From Pistricoccus aurantiacus (GTDB taxonomy: Bacteria; Pseudomonadota; Gammaproteobacteria; Pseudomonadales; Halomonadaceae): 41,820 bases of DNA. Under the pieces are notes generated by a model. That model was given only the letters and a program-made list of their open reading frames with translations. It ran no database searches and had not been told where the DNA came from. Every line of letters begins with the position of its first letter. Within the stretch, counting starts at the first letter, position 1. The stretch lies in the NCBI RefSeq assembly GCF_042682565.1, contig NZ_JBHUIC010000027.1, one strand, 5' to 3'. The translations under genes and the position numbers were made by a program. This document shows, one piece after another, positions 24,025 to 31,279 of the stretch.

Positions 24025-24132
24025 AGTGCTGAACAGAATATTGATTTTTGTCAGGTTGAGCTGAGAGCATCAGCCGCTGCACTCCTTTTCGCGATTCGAT
24101 TGTCGGATAGATTAGAGCCCACCCCTATCGAG

Positions 24133-24539
24133 CTATGCATCGTAGATTTGCTTGTTCCATTTGATCTTGAAATAGGCGATGGTGGCTTTCTTTTCTTCCT
24201 TGGAGAGCTTGTGCTCGAACGCCGGCATTCGCCCGCCCACCGGTGCGCCATCCTCGTTGAGGGTACGCATTAGCATATCGAAGGAGTGATGCCAGGCGTG
24301 GGCGAAGCCATTCAGGGGCGGGGGCGGATAGGAACCATCGGTTGATGGCTTTCTCCAATTGAAGGTTCCTTGCGCGTTCCTGCCGTTACATTCAGCAAAA
24401 TTTTCCACGAATACTGTTTTCCTCGGTCGACTTGAGATTGGGCATACCATCGCTCGTCCACTTTCTCTTCACCGAAATCACTAAGCAGCAACCTTGAAAA
24501 TAGCAACAATAATGCCTTTGCCATTCGCATCGTTTTCAC
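24133..24539 (-). pseudogene. Decayed class I cytochrome c gene
   Basis: Two reading frames join to give one protein. The 5' frame (from 24539) has a signal-like start (AKALLLLFSRLLL) and then DERWYAQSQVDRGKQ. About 24410-24420 the homology moves to another frame, VFVENFAECNGRNAQGTFNW, then PPPPLNGFAHAWHHSFDMLM and GRMPAF, which is a small cytochrome c domain of the sort found near copper genes. A single missing base explains the frameshift. The haem-binding CxxCH is also lost: it reads FAECN, with C to F and H to N, each one base change. Two independent lesions make a sequencing error alone unlikely. The final stop is at 24133. Confidence 0.7.
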
Positions 24540-24896
24540 ACTTCTTTGATCTTATCATCAAGATGATAATGCGTTTTATTGTAGCGATCATATGATAAGC
24601 CAATTGAAAGGTTTTACTGACATTTACGCAATTAATATCCCAAATAAACCACTATAACTCTCAGCGCACTGAAACGTCTATTGGGCAATCAAATCGAAAA
24701 TCGATACGTTCGCTAGCGACATAAGCGCTATCACAGAACATGCGTTTGAAATCTGATTTTTGAAATTGAGAGTTGAAATTCAAGCGGCGAAACAACGATG
24801 TAAGTCAAAACCCTTGGAAGTCATGCGTATCGCTCTGGACACGGCACGGATGGAAGACCTGCGGTGGCACTTCAGCGTCTCGCATCAACACGAACG

Positions 24897-24912
24897 TTCA
24901 GCGTTGATTCAG
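24897..24912 (+). promoter_or_regulatory. CopR-type tandem operator, copy 5
   Basis: TTCAGCGTTGATTCAG, the TTCAG-N6-TTCAG unit. TAGGCT begins 10 bp downstream and may be the -10. The only gene downstream on this strand is the SHOCT membrane protein at 25061, 148 bp away. Alternatively it is left over from a lost gene. Confidence 0.55.
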
Positions 24913-24976
24913 TTCCACCGTATAGGCTGACAGCTGTCCGCGATCAAGCGTGGCATGCATCTAGGACGACCCCAGC

Positions 24977-25008
24977 TTGACTCTTGGGTAACCCATAGGT
25001 TTTAGCCT
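24977..25008 (+). promoter_or_regulatory. MerR-type promoter-like element before the SHOCT gene
   Basis: TTGACT (24977-24982) and TAGCCT (25003-25008) are separated by 20 bp, too long for normal sigma70 use but typical of MerR-family promoters. The spacer contains the palindrome TGGGTAACCCA. A CueR-like or related regulator could act here; none of that kind is encoded next to it. Confidence 0.4.
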
Positions 25009-25060
25009 GGTATCACGACTTGTCGACAGGGTCGACTACGAATATGAAGGAGATCCAACC

Positions 25061-25315
25061 ATGTGGGGAAATATGATGGCGCATATGGGGAACTACGGCT
25101 GGGTGCACATGCTTTTTGGCGGACTCATGATGGTGCTGTTCTGGGGCGCCGTCATTGCCTTGGCGGTTTTTCTGGTGCGAAGCCTGACCCGGAACCGAAA
25201 TAATGCCGTTTCTTACCAGCGACCAACCGCGCTCGAACTTCTGCAGGAGCGCTACGCCCGAGGCGAGATCGACAAACAGGATTACGAAGAGCGCAAGCGC
25301 GATCTTGTGCATTGA
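25061..25315 (+). CDS. Small SHOCT-domain membrane protein
   Basis: 84 residues with a strong ribosome binding site (AAGGAGAT). The N-terminus is Met/His-rich (MWGNMMAHMGNYGWVHM), then one membrane helix (about 18-43), then a SHOCT motif (ALELLQERYARGEIDKQDYE, residues 57-76). SHOCT segments occur at the ends of small membrane proteins and probably mediate oligomerisation; proteins of this exact layout are common beside copper and silver resistance genes. Function is unknown. Two copper-type regulatory sites lie upstream. Confidence 0.85.
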   Translation: MWGNMMAHMGNYGWVHMLFGGLMMVLFWGAVIALAVFLVRSLTRNRNNAVSYQRPTALELLQERYARGEIDKQDYEERKRDLVH

Positions 25316-25466
25316 CGATTTTCGTATCGGTGGCAAACCTAAAGTAGCCGCGGAGAATAAATGTTAAAGCGCCACCAGCACCAAGGTGACCAAGGCAATC
25401 GCACGCAGTAATGGATCGCATTTGCAGAAAGTCGCCTGAGGCACTGGTGCTGCGTGGAGCCCGTCA

Positions 25467-27689
25467 TTATCTGGCCTCTTCACCAGCCGCCGGGACAGCG
25501 GAGCCTGCCGGCGAACTCGGCCGTGCTATAGATGCTGGAGCCGATCCGCTCTTGAAGCGATAGCCCAGCAGTCGCATGGCGTTCAGGGTCACCAGCACCG
25601 TTGCACCGGTATCCGCCATCACGGCGATCCACATGCCAGTGACGCCTAGTGCGGTGGAGACCAGAAAGATCGCTTTCAGGCCCAGCGCCAGGGCGACGTT
25701 GGTCTTGACGTTACGCAGGGTCGCCCGGGACAGGTCGATCAGTTCGGCAATGCCAGTAACGCGGTTCTTGAGCAGGGCCGCATCCGCGGTTTCAAGCGCC
25801 ACGTCGGTACCCCCGCCCATGGCAATACCCACCTCCGCCTGGGCCAGCGCCGGCGCATCGTTGATGCCATCGCCGACCTTGCCGACCGGCCCGCGCCCGT
25901 CCACTTGCCACTCGCGTATTCGCCGGGCCTTGTCCTCGGGCATCAGCTCGCCGTGGGCCTCGATTCCCAAAGTGTCGCCGATGGCCGCGACGGTGCGCGC
26001 ATTGTCGCCGCTGAGCATCACCGCTTGCACACCGAGGCGCGACAGGGCGGCGAGTCCTTCCCGGGCGTCTTCGCGAGGCTCGTCGCGCACGGCGATCAGG
26101 CCCAATGCACACTCGCCCTCGACCAGGACGGCGAGGCTCTTGCCCGCCTGCTCCAGCGCCGCGAGTCGCTGCGATCGATCACCGGGCAACGTCGACAGCT
26201 CCTGCAGATGGCGAGGCGTGACCAGGGCCATGTCGCGCCCCTCGACTCGCCCGGCGACCCCACGTCCGGCCAGAGCGCGTCCTTTACTCACCTCGATGGA
26301 TGAGAGCCCAAGCTGCTCGGTGCGCGCCAGAATCGCCGTGGCGATGGGATGGCTGGAGCCGCGTTCCAGGGCTGCGGCAAGCCTCAGGACGTCGTTCTCA
26401 TCCTGTCCGCGCGTCCAGCTTTCCACGTCGGTGACCTTGGGGGTACCGGCGGTAAGCGTGCCGGTCTTGTCCAGCGCCACCAGGCGCAACTTGCCCAGCT
26501 GCTCGAGCACGGCGCCACCCTTGATCAGCAGCCCATGCCGTGCGCCGGTCGAGAGACCCGCGGCAATCGCCGCGGGTGTCGAGATCACCAGGGCACAGGG
26601 ACAGGCGATCAGCAGCAGGGCCAGGGCACGGTAAACCGATTCCGACCAGGGCATCGCCGAAACCAGCGGCGGCACCACCGCCATCAACAGGGCCAGACCC
26701 ACCACCGCCGGCATATAGTAGTAGGCGAAGCGGTCGATGAAGCGGGCCACCGGCGCCTTGGCGGCCTGGGCTTCCTCCACCAGGCGGATGACCCGGGCGA
26801 TGGTGTTGTCCTCGGCGCCCCGGGTGACCTCCACCTCCAGGGCGGCGTCGAGGTTCACCGTGCCGGCGAAGACGTCATCACCGGGCGCGCGCGATCGCGG
26901 CACGGACTCACCGTTCACCGGTGATTCATCCAGGTCGGACTCCCCGGCCAGGATGCGGCCATCGCAGGGCACGCGGTCCCCGGGGCGTATCAGCACACGT
27001 TGGCCAATGCGCAGCGAGGCCGCCGACACCTCGCGAATCTCGCCGTTCTTCATCAGTCTCGCCGTCGACGGGGTCAGATCCGCCAGGGCCGAGATGCTGC
27101 GCCGCGCCCGGGACGCAGCCATGCCCTCCAGCAATTCGCCCACGGCGAACAGGAATACCACCACCGCCGCCTCGGCGGCGGCACCGATGGCCAGCGCCCC
27201 CAGGGCCGCGATGCTCATCAGCATCTCGATGGTGAAAGGGTTGCGTACTCTCAGCGCCCGCCAGGCTCCTTGCAGAATGGGCACGAGGCCCACCAGAGTG
27301 GCCGCCACGAAGGGCCAATCACCCAGGGCGGGCCAGATCATCCGGAGAGTGAAGGCAAGAACCAGAAGCCCCCCGCTTGCCAGTACCAAGCGCCCCTTGG
27401 CGGTATGCCACCACGAAGAAGAGGTCGAAGAGGTATCGGCTTCGTCATCATCGCTTTTGACGGTATAGCCCAGCTCATCGATGGCCTGCTCGATCACCTG
27501 ACGAGAGGGGGAAGCTCCTTGGCGGGGATGAACCTTCACCGAGCCGGTCACCGCGCTGGCCGACACCTCCTCGATGCCTTCCAGCCGGCTCAGTGCCGCC
27601 TCCACCTTGCGCTCGCAGCCGCCGCAGTCCATGCCCTCGATTCGCAGGGTCAGCACGGCTGGGGCGTCTTGATACGTTGCGTTGCTCAT
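25467..27689 (-). CDS. zntA: P1B-type heavy-metal ATPase, Zn/Cd/Pb exporter
   Basis: 740 residues. One N-terminal HMA domain (GMDCGGC, C22 and C25), an acidic linker (DDDEAD, about 80-85), eight predicted helices, the translocation motif CPC at 363-365, phosphorylation site D407 (DKTGTLT), the nucleotide-domain SSHPIATAI motif and GDGINDAPAL. The last helices carry MADTGATVLVTLNAMRLL, whose aspartate is the signature of Zn/Cd/Pb ATPases and distinguishes it from Cu pumps. It exports divalent soft metals from the cytoplasm. A CadR/PbrR-type promoter and a divergent MerR regulator control it. CadA would be an equally valid name. Confidence 0.95.
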   Translation of the reverse strand: MSNATYQDAPAVLTLRIEGMDCGGCERKVEAALSRLEGIEEVSASAVTGSVKVHPRQGASPSRQVIEQAIDELGYTVKSDDDEADTSSTSSSWWHTAKGRLVLASGGLLVLAFTLRMIWPALGDWPFVAATLVGLVPILQGAWRALRVRNPFTIEMLMSIAALGALAIGAAAEAAVVVFLFAVGELLEGMAASRARRSISALADLTPSTARLMKNGEIREVSAASLRIGQRVLIRPGDRVPCDGRILAGESDLDESPVNGESVPRSRAPGDDVFAGTVNLDAALEVEVTRGAEDNTIARVIRLVEEAQAAKAPVARFIDRFAYYYMPAVVGLALLMAVVPPLVSAMPWSESVYRALALLLIACPCALVISTPAAIAAGLSTGARHGLLIKGGAVLEQLGKLRLVALDKTGTLTAGTPKVTDVESWTRGQDENDVLRLAAALERGSSHPIATAILARTEQLGLSSIEVSKGRALAGRGVAGRVEGRDMALVTPRHLQELSTLPGDRSQRLAALEQAGKSLAVLVEGECALGLIAVRDEPREDAREGLAALSRLGVQAVMLSGDNARTVAAIGDTLGIEAHGELMPEDKARRIREWQVDGRGPVGKVGDGINDAPALAQAEVGIAMGGGTDVALETADAALLKNRVTGIAELIDLSRATLRNVKTNVALALGLKAIFLVSTALGVTGMWIAVMADTGATVLVTLNAMRLLGYRFKSGSAPASIARPSSPAGSAVPAAGEEAR

Positions 27690-27724
27690 GGCATCGCTCC
27701 CGGGATTGATCTATCGTGCCATCA

Positions 27725-27755
27725 ATCCTAATCCCTGTAGCGACTATAGGTTCAA
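27725..27755 (-). promoter_or_regulatory. MerR-type (CadR/PbrR-like) promoter of the Zn/Cd/Pb ATPase
   Basis: On the minus strand: -35 TTGAAC (27755-27750), a 19-bp spacer with the dyad CTATAGTCGCTACAGGG, and -10 TAGGAT (27730-27725). This nearly matches the known cadA/pbrA operator pattern. The long spacer keeps the promoter off until the metal-bound regulator twists it. The divergent MerR start codon is only 3 bp beyond the -35 box. Confidence 0.85.
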
Positions 27756-27758
27756 GCC

Positions 27759-28238
27759 ATGTCCGATGATGTGACACACCACACCACCACTAGCCTTCCG
27801 ATCGGTATCGGTGACTTGGCGCGACACTCCGGCTGCAAGCCTGAGACGGTACGCTATTACGAGCGTATCGGGCTGTTGCCCGAAGCGACGCGCAGCGAAG
27901 GGGGCCAGCGGCGTTATGACGCGCGGGCTGTCCGGCGGCTGACGTTCATCCGTCATGCCCGGGATTTCGGCTTCTCCATAGAAGCCGTGCGCGAGCTACT
28001 GAAGATGGCGGATCACCCGGAGATGCCCTGTGACGAGGTCGATGCCCTCGCCAAGCACCATCTGGCGGAGGTGGAGTCTCGGCTGCGGCGGCTCAAAGCG
28101 CTGCGCGATGAATTAGAGCGTATGGTGACCCAATGCGAGGGCGGCAGGGTCGAAAGCTGTCATATCATCGAGGTGCTCAGCGATCATCGCCTCTGCCATC
28201 AGCGGGGCGAGCATGGGGGGAGCAGCGCGCTGAGGTAG
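27759..28238 (+). CDS. MerR-family metal-responsive regulator (ZntR/CadR/PbrR type)
   Basis: 159 residues. HTH at about 14-45 (IGDLARHSGCKPETVRYYER), a long dimerisation helix (about 95-125), and metal-binding cysteines at C91 (MPCDEVDALAKHH), C126, C134-H135 and C146, matching the ZntR/CadR/PbrR layout. It is divergent from the Zn/Cd/Pb ATPase and should sense the same metals. ATG 27759 leaves no leader between the operator and the start; GTG 27771 in the same frame is an alternative. The N-terminal extension DDVTHHTTTSLP is longer than usual. Confidence 0.9.
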   Translation: MSDDVTHHTTTSLPIGIGDLARHSGCKPETVRYYERIGLLPEATRSEGGQRRYDARAVRRLTFIRHARDFGFSIEAVRELLKMADHPEMPCDEVDALAKHHLAEVESRLRRLKALRDELERMVTQCEGGRVESCHIIEVLSDHRLCHQRGEHGGSSALR

Positions 28239-28246
28239 ACTTTACA

Positions 28247-28261
28247 CTGGCCGTAGGCCAG
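28247..28261. terminator. Hairpin between the merR-type gene and mntP
   Basis: CTGGCC and GGCCAG pair with a 3-nt loop in the 49-bp gap between these convergent genes. No T-tract follows on either strand, so efficiency is uncertain. Confidence 0.35.
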
Positions 28262-28287
28262 GTTCTCGCGGTGGAAGCTTGGCCGAT

Positions 28288-28863
28288 CTACCAGATCCCC
28301 AGGTGATCAAACAGGATAAAGGTGCCGATACCGATTAGTATCAAGCCGCCAAGGAGTTCGGCGCGACGGCCAATCAATGCACCCAACCGCTTGCCCAGCA
28401 TCACGCCGATGGTAGCCATCAGGGTGGTGGCAAGGCCGATGGCCAAGGCAGTGACCAGAATATTGATGTCGTCTATGAACGCCAGTCCGATGCCTACAGC
28501 AAGCGCGTCGATACTTGTGGCGACGGCAGTAGCGGCGAGCAGCCACCAGTTGTGTCGGCGAGGCGACGCGGATGTCACCATAGGCTCGGATGCGGTGAGT
28601 CCGGCCAGGATCATACGACCGCCGAGCAACAACAGAATGGCAAAGATCACCCAGTGGTCCCAATTCACGATATAGCGAGAGGCGCCGTAGCCTAGCACCC
28701 AGCCGATCAGCGGGGTGGTCCCTTCGATGACACCGAAGAGTAAGCCAGTGCGTAGCGCCTCGCGAAAACGAGGATGCTCAAGGGTAGCACCTTTGCCAAT
28801 CGCAGCAGCAAAGGCGTCGGTAGACATGGAAAAGGCCAGCAGGGTGGTGGAAAGCAGTGACAT
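28288..28863 (-). CDS. mntP: Manganese efflux protein MntP
   Basis: 191 residues from ATG 28863, the family length (about 188). Six helices in two repeats, each with a key acidic helix: D16 in MSTDAFAAAIGKG and the repeat motif SIDALAVGIGLAF at about 115. A longer reading from 28896 adds residues from the leader and is rejected. MntP exports Mn(II). A yybP-ykoY riboswitch, which senses Mn, lies in the leader, agreeing with the assignment. Confidence 0.93.
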   Translation of the reverse strand: MSLLSTTLLAFSMSTDAFAAAIGKGATLEHPRFREALRTGLLFGVIEGTTPLIGWVLGYGASRYIVNWDHWVIFAILLLLGGRMILAGLTASEPMVTSASPRRHNWWLLAATAVATSIDALAVGIGLAFIDDINILVTALAIGLATTLMATIGVMLGKRLGALIGRRAELLGGLILIGIGTFILFDHLGIW

Positions 28864-28876
28864 TCGGGGCCGTATC

Positions 28877-28919
28877 CAGGCCGGGCAATACACCATGACG
28901 ATACGGCGCGCCCGGCCTG
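28877..28919 (-). promoter_or_regulatory. Expression-platform hairpin of the mntP riboswitch
   Basis: CAGGCCGGGC and GCCCGGCCTG form a perfect 10-bp stem between the riboswitch aptamer and the mntP start. There is no U-tract after it, so it more likely controls translation or Rho access than intrinsic termination. The mntP start has only a weak ribosome binding site close by. Confidence 0.6.
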
Positions 28920-28932
28920 AGGCATCGTACCG

Positions 28933-29045
28933 TCGATGGTCTCACCAACCCGAAGGTACACCTGCCACGGCTTCTGGCCGATCGTGTTGACAGGTATGCT
29001 CGCGATGACAGTGCGAGCCGGCTACTCCCCAGCGAGGGTTAGGAG
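28933..29045 (-). ncRNA. yybP-ykoY manganese riboswitch
   Basis: Read on the minus strand, the conserved elements occur in order: GGGGAGTAGCC (29030-29020), ACCTGTCAACA (about 28995-28985) and GGTGAGACCATC (about 28945-28934). These are the hallmark segments of the yybP-ykoY family, which binds Mn(II) and turns on mntP in enterobacteria. It lies directly upstream of mntP in the right orientation. Exact ends are estimated. Confidence 0.88.
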
Positions 29046-29211
29046 AACTAGGATCTGTTGCCCCATCGCTCTCCGCGAACAGGAGTTTATCAACTTCCGT
29101 AGATCCTTGGTAGATACCCGAAAAACCGGCCTGTTCAATATGGACTCATTCCTGGTCGATCCGTTATCACCTGACCCTTACTATCACTACTCATAGATAG
29201 ATTGACCATGA

Positions 29212-29796
29212 AACTCTTCCGGAGTCGCCGTCATCGGTCTGATCGTCAACGGCATATCGGCCTGGATACTCGGCGGAGAGAATCACGGCCATGGTCATAA
29301 TCATGGTCATGATGCCTATGACCATCATCACGAGCATCATGATCACAACCGACGAGCCGCCTACTTCCACGTACTCGCCGATGCCTTGACCTCAGTACTG
29401 GCGATTGGCGCCTTGTTGGCTGGAAAGTACGCGGGCTGGAACTGGATGGACCCAACCATGGGTATCGTCGGCGCGGTACTTATCACCCGCTGGTCATGGC
29501 TTCTGTTGAAGGATACCTCTAGCGTGCTGCTCGATCAGCAGTGCAGCGACTTGGAGGAAGACGTCAGACGCTCCATCGAGAATGACAATGCGCGAATCAA
29601 CGACCTGCATCTCTGGGTCATTGGACCCAATATTCACGCCGCCATCGTTTCGATCGTGTCTCATGACCCGGAATCGCCTGGCGTTTACAAGCAGCGCATT
29701 CAAGATCAATGCCTGTCGTTGGTGCACGTGACCGTCGAGATACAGCGCTGCATCGACGATCCTAAGGCCGACGCCAAAGCAAGGTTCGCTAGCTGA
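29212..29796 (+). pseudogene. N-terminally deleted CDF cation-efflux transporter (DmeF-like)
   Basis: The open frame begins right after a TGA at 29209-29211 and has no ATG until 29386. It encodes the second half of a cation diffusion facilitator: VAVIGLIVNGISAWILGG, a His-rich cytoplasmic loop (ENHGHGHNHGH and HHHEHHDH), the metal-site motif HVLADALTSVLAI (HxxxD), helix 6 and the cytoplasmic C-terminal domain (LHLWVIG, HVTVEI). The first three helices, including the first DxxxD/HxxxD metal-site half, are absent. The upstream 29046-29208 shows no matching coding sequence. A truncated product from GTG or the internal ATG could be made but would not transport. Confidence 0.8.
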
Positions 29797-29879
29797 ACGC
29801 GAAAGAGTCGTGATAAACAGTTTTGGTAGGGGCATGAGCAGGCGCTTAGACAAACAATCGATCCGCCGAGACACCAGCG

Positions 29880-29895
29880 TTCAGCCTTGATTCAG
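29880..29895 (+). promoter_or_regulatory. CopR-type tandem operator, copy 6 (copG promoter)
   Basis: TTCAGCCTTGATTCAG, the TTCAG-N6-TTCAG unit, with TAAACT starting 10 bp after it as a -10. It lies 45 bp before the copG start. The spacing matches that of copies 2 to 5. Confidence 0.65.
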
Positions 29896-29940
29896 AAAAG
29901 GTACTTAAACTGGCGCTATCCAACCATTAGAGGCCTTTTC

Positions 29941-30381
29941 ATGAAAACCAACGTGACTGCCTTATTTACCTCCAGTCTATTGCTACTCGGTGCAGCTGGC
30001 GTACAGGCCGCGATTCCCGATACCGCCACGCTGTACAAAAGCCCCTCCTGCCTATGCTGTGATGGCTATGCCGAGCATTTGGAGTCCAAGGGAATTGACG
30101 TCGAGGTTGTTGACGATCAGGAACTCCGCCAGATCAAGATGGATGCGGGGATTCCTTATGGCCAAGGCTCCTGTCATACGGTGATGCTCGGCGACTACGT
30201 TATCGAAGGGCATGTACCCTTTGCGGCTCTCGAGAAGCTGTTCGAGGAGCACCCGGATGTCGATGGCATCGGTCTAGCCGGCATGCCCCAGGGCACCCCT
30301 GGCATGCCCGGTCCCCAGCAGGCGCCTTACGAGATCATGAGTTTCAAGGACCGAGAGGCGTCACCGTTTCTGACGCTTTGA
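29941..30381 (+). CDS. copG: DUF411 periplasmic copper protein, CopG-like
   Basis: 146 residues. A signal peptide ends near residue 23 (GVQA). The DUF411 thioredoxin-like fold follows with the CxCC motif (SPSCLCCDGYAEHL, C37, C39, C40) and the second conserved segment GSCHTVMLGDYVIEGHVP. The C-terminus is a Met/Pro-rich GMPQGTPGMPGP. CopG proteins bind copper clusters in the periplasm and contribute to copper resistance. An upstream in-frame start at 29887 would overlap the promoter and is rejected. The CcdA-like gene follows after 12 nt, so a redox partnership is likely. Confidence 0.9.
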   Translation: MKTNVTALFTSSLLLLGAAGVQAAIPDTATLYKSPSCLCCDGYAEHLESKGIDVEVVDDQELRQIKMDAGIPYGQGSCHTVMLGDYVIEGHVPFAALEKLFEEHPDVDGIGLAGMPQGTPGMPGPQQAPYEIMSFKDREASPFLTL

Positions 30382-30393
30382 TCCGAGACCGAC

Positions 30394-31119
30394 TTGGATA
30401 CCCTGTCTTCCATCGGCCTGCTGGGGGCGCTTGTCGGCGGGCTGCTTTCTTTCTTCTCCCCCTGCACCCTGCCGCTGCTGCCGGCCTACCTATCAGTGGT
30501 CACCGGGGGCAGCGCCGGCAAACAGGACAAGCGGCTCGAGGCGCTGATCCTGAGCATGTTCTTCGTACTCGGGTTCAGTGTGGTGTTTATCCTGCTGGGG
30601 CTTGGCGCCAGCAGCATCGGCCAGCTGCTGCGCGGCTATCGCCAAGAGCTCAACTGGATTACCGGCAGCGTGGTGATCCTTCTCGGGCTATTCATGACCG
30701 GGGTACTGCGCATGCCCCTTTTCCAGCGCAGCTTCCTGCAGTTCACGCCCAATTTCCAAGGGGGTTCGCCCCTGGCGGCGACGACGTTTGGTGTCTCCTT
30801 CGCCATCGGCTGGACCCCCTGTATCGGTCCCATTCTCGGAGCCATTCTGATGGCGACGTCCAACGCGGCGAATGCCCAGGCGGGCATGATCTATCTCAGC
30901 GCCTATTCCCTGGGCATGGCGATTCCCTTCCTGGTCAGCACGTTACTGGTCAATCGCTTTAGTCGGCATAGCCGCCGGCTCGGTAAATGGAGCGCTTACG
31001 CGCGACCGATCGCTGGCGGCATTTTGATCCTGATGGGCTTGGCTATCGTCAGCGGGACTCTGACGCGGCTGGCGAGCTGGCTCGTGGACTGGTTTCCGTT
31101 TCTTGCCAGGGTTGGTTGA
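30394..31119 (+). CDS. CcdA/DsbD-family transmembrane thiol-disulfide carrier
   Basis: 241 residues from TTG 30394, six to seven helices. The two membrane cysteines of the CcdA family are present: C24 in SFFSPCTLPLLP and the second in FAIGWTPCIGPILGA (about 148). CcdA passes electrons from cytoplasmic thioredoxin to periplasmic thiol proteins. With copG immediately upstream, it may keep the CopG cysteines reduced; a general cytochrome c maturation role is the alternative. A TTG start is unusual but no ATG or GTG fits the start of the first helix. Confidence 0.88.
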   Translation: MDTLSSIGLLGALVGGLLSFFSPCTLPLLPAYLSVVTGGSAGKQDKRLEALILSMFFVLGFSVVFILLGLGASSIGQLLRGYRQELNWITGSVVILLGLFMTGVLRMPLFQRSFLQFTPNFQGGSPLAATTFGVSFAIGWTPCIGPILGAILMATSNAANAQAGMIYLSAYSLGMAIPFLVSTLLVNRFSRHSRRLGKWSAYARPIAGGILILMGLAIVSGTLTRLASWLVDWFPFLARVG

Positions 31120-31279
31120 AACCGGTTTCAGCTGAAAAACTTATCGAAACCGGTAACCTGGTTAACCCATTGCGTAAAAAAGCCTTTCGCGAAAATTGCA
31201 GCCGTCGTGACGGATCACTACTTTTAAATGTTGAGCAAAGAATCTTTCACTCTACTCGACGGATAAAAAGGATCATTTC

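Larger units (their letters stand above)
24540..25060. other. 521-bp AT-richer gene-free interval with two regulatory sites
   Basis: No gene is supported. The first 250 bp (about 24540-24790) are clearly richer in A and T than the neighbours, which suggests foreign or decayed DNA next to the broken cytochrome gene. The second half holds a CopR-type operator (24897-24912) and a MerR-type promoter-like sequence (24977-25008), both oriented towards the SHOCT gene. Confidence 0.5.

Noticed and set aside
28707..28961. Small open frames over the mntP leader
   Set aside because: The region is explained by the riboswitch and its hairpin; translations show no features.
31118..31131. TGAAACCGGTTTCA palindrome at the ccdA stop as an operator or terminator
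   Set aside because: It is short, has no T-tract and no second matching copy at a promoter; only a partial copy (GAAACCGGT) lies nearby.
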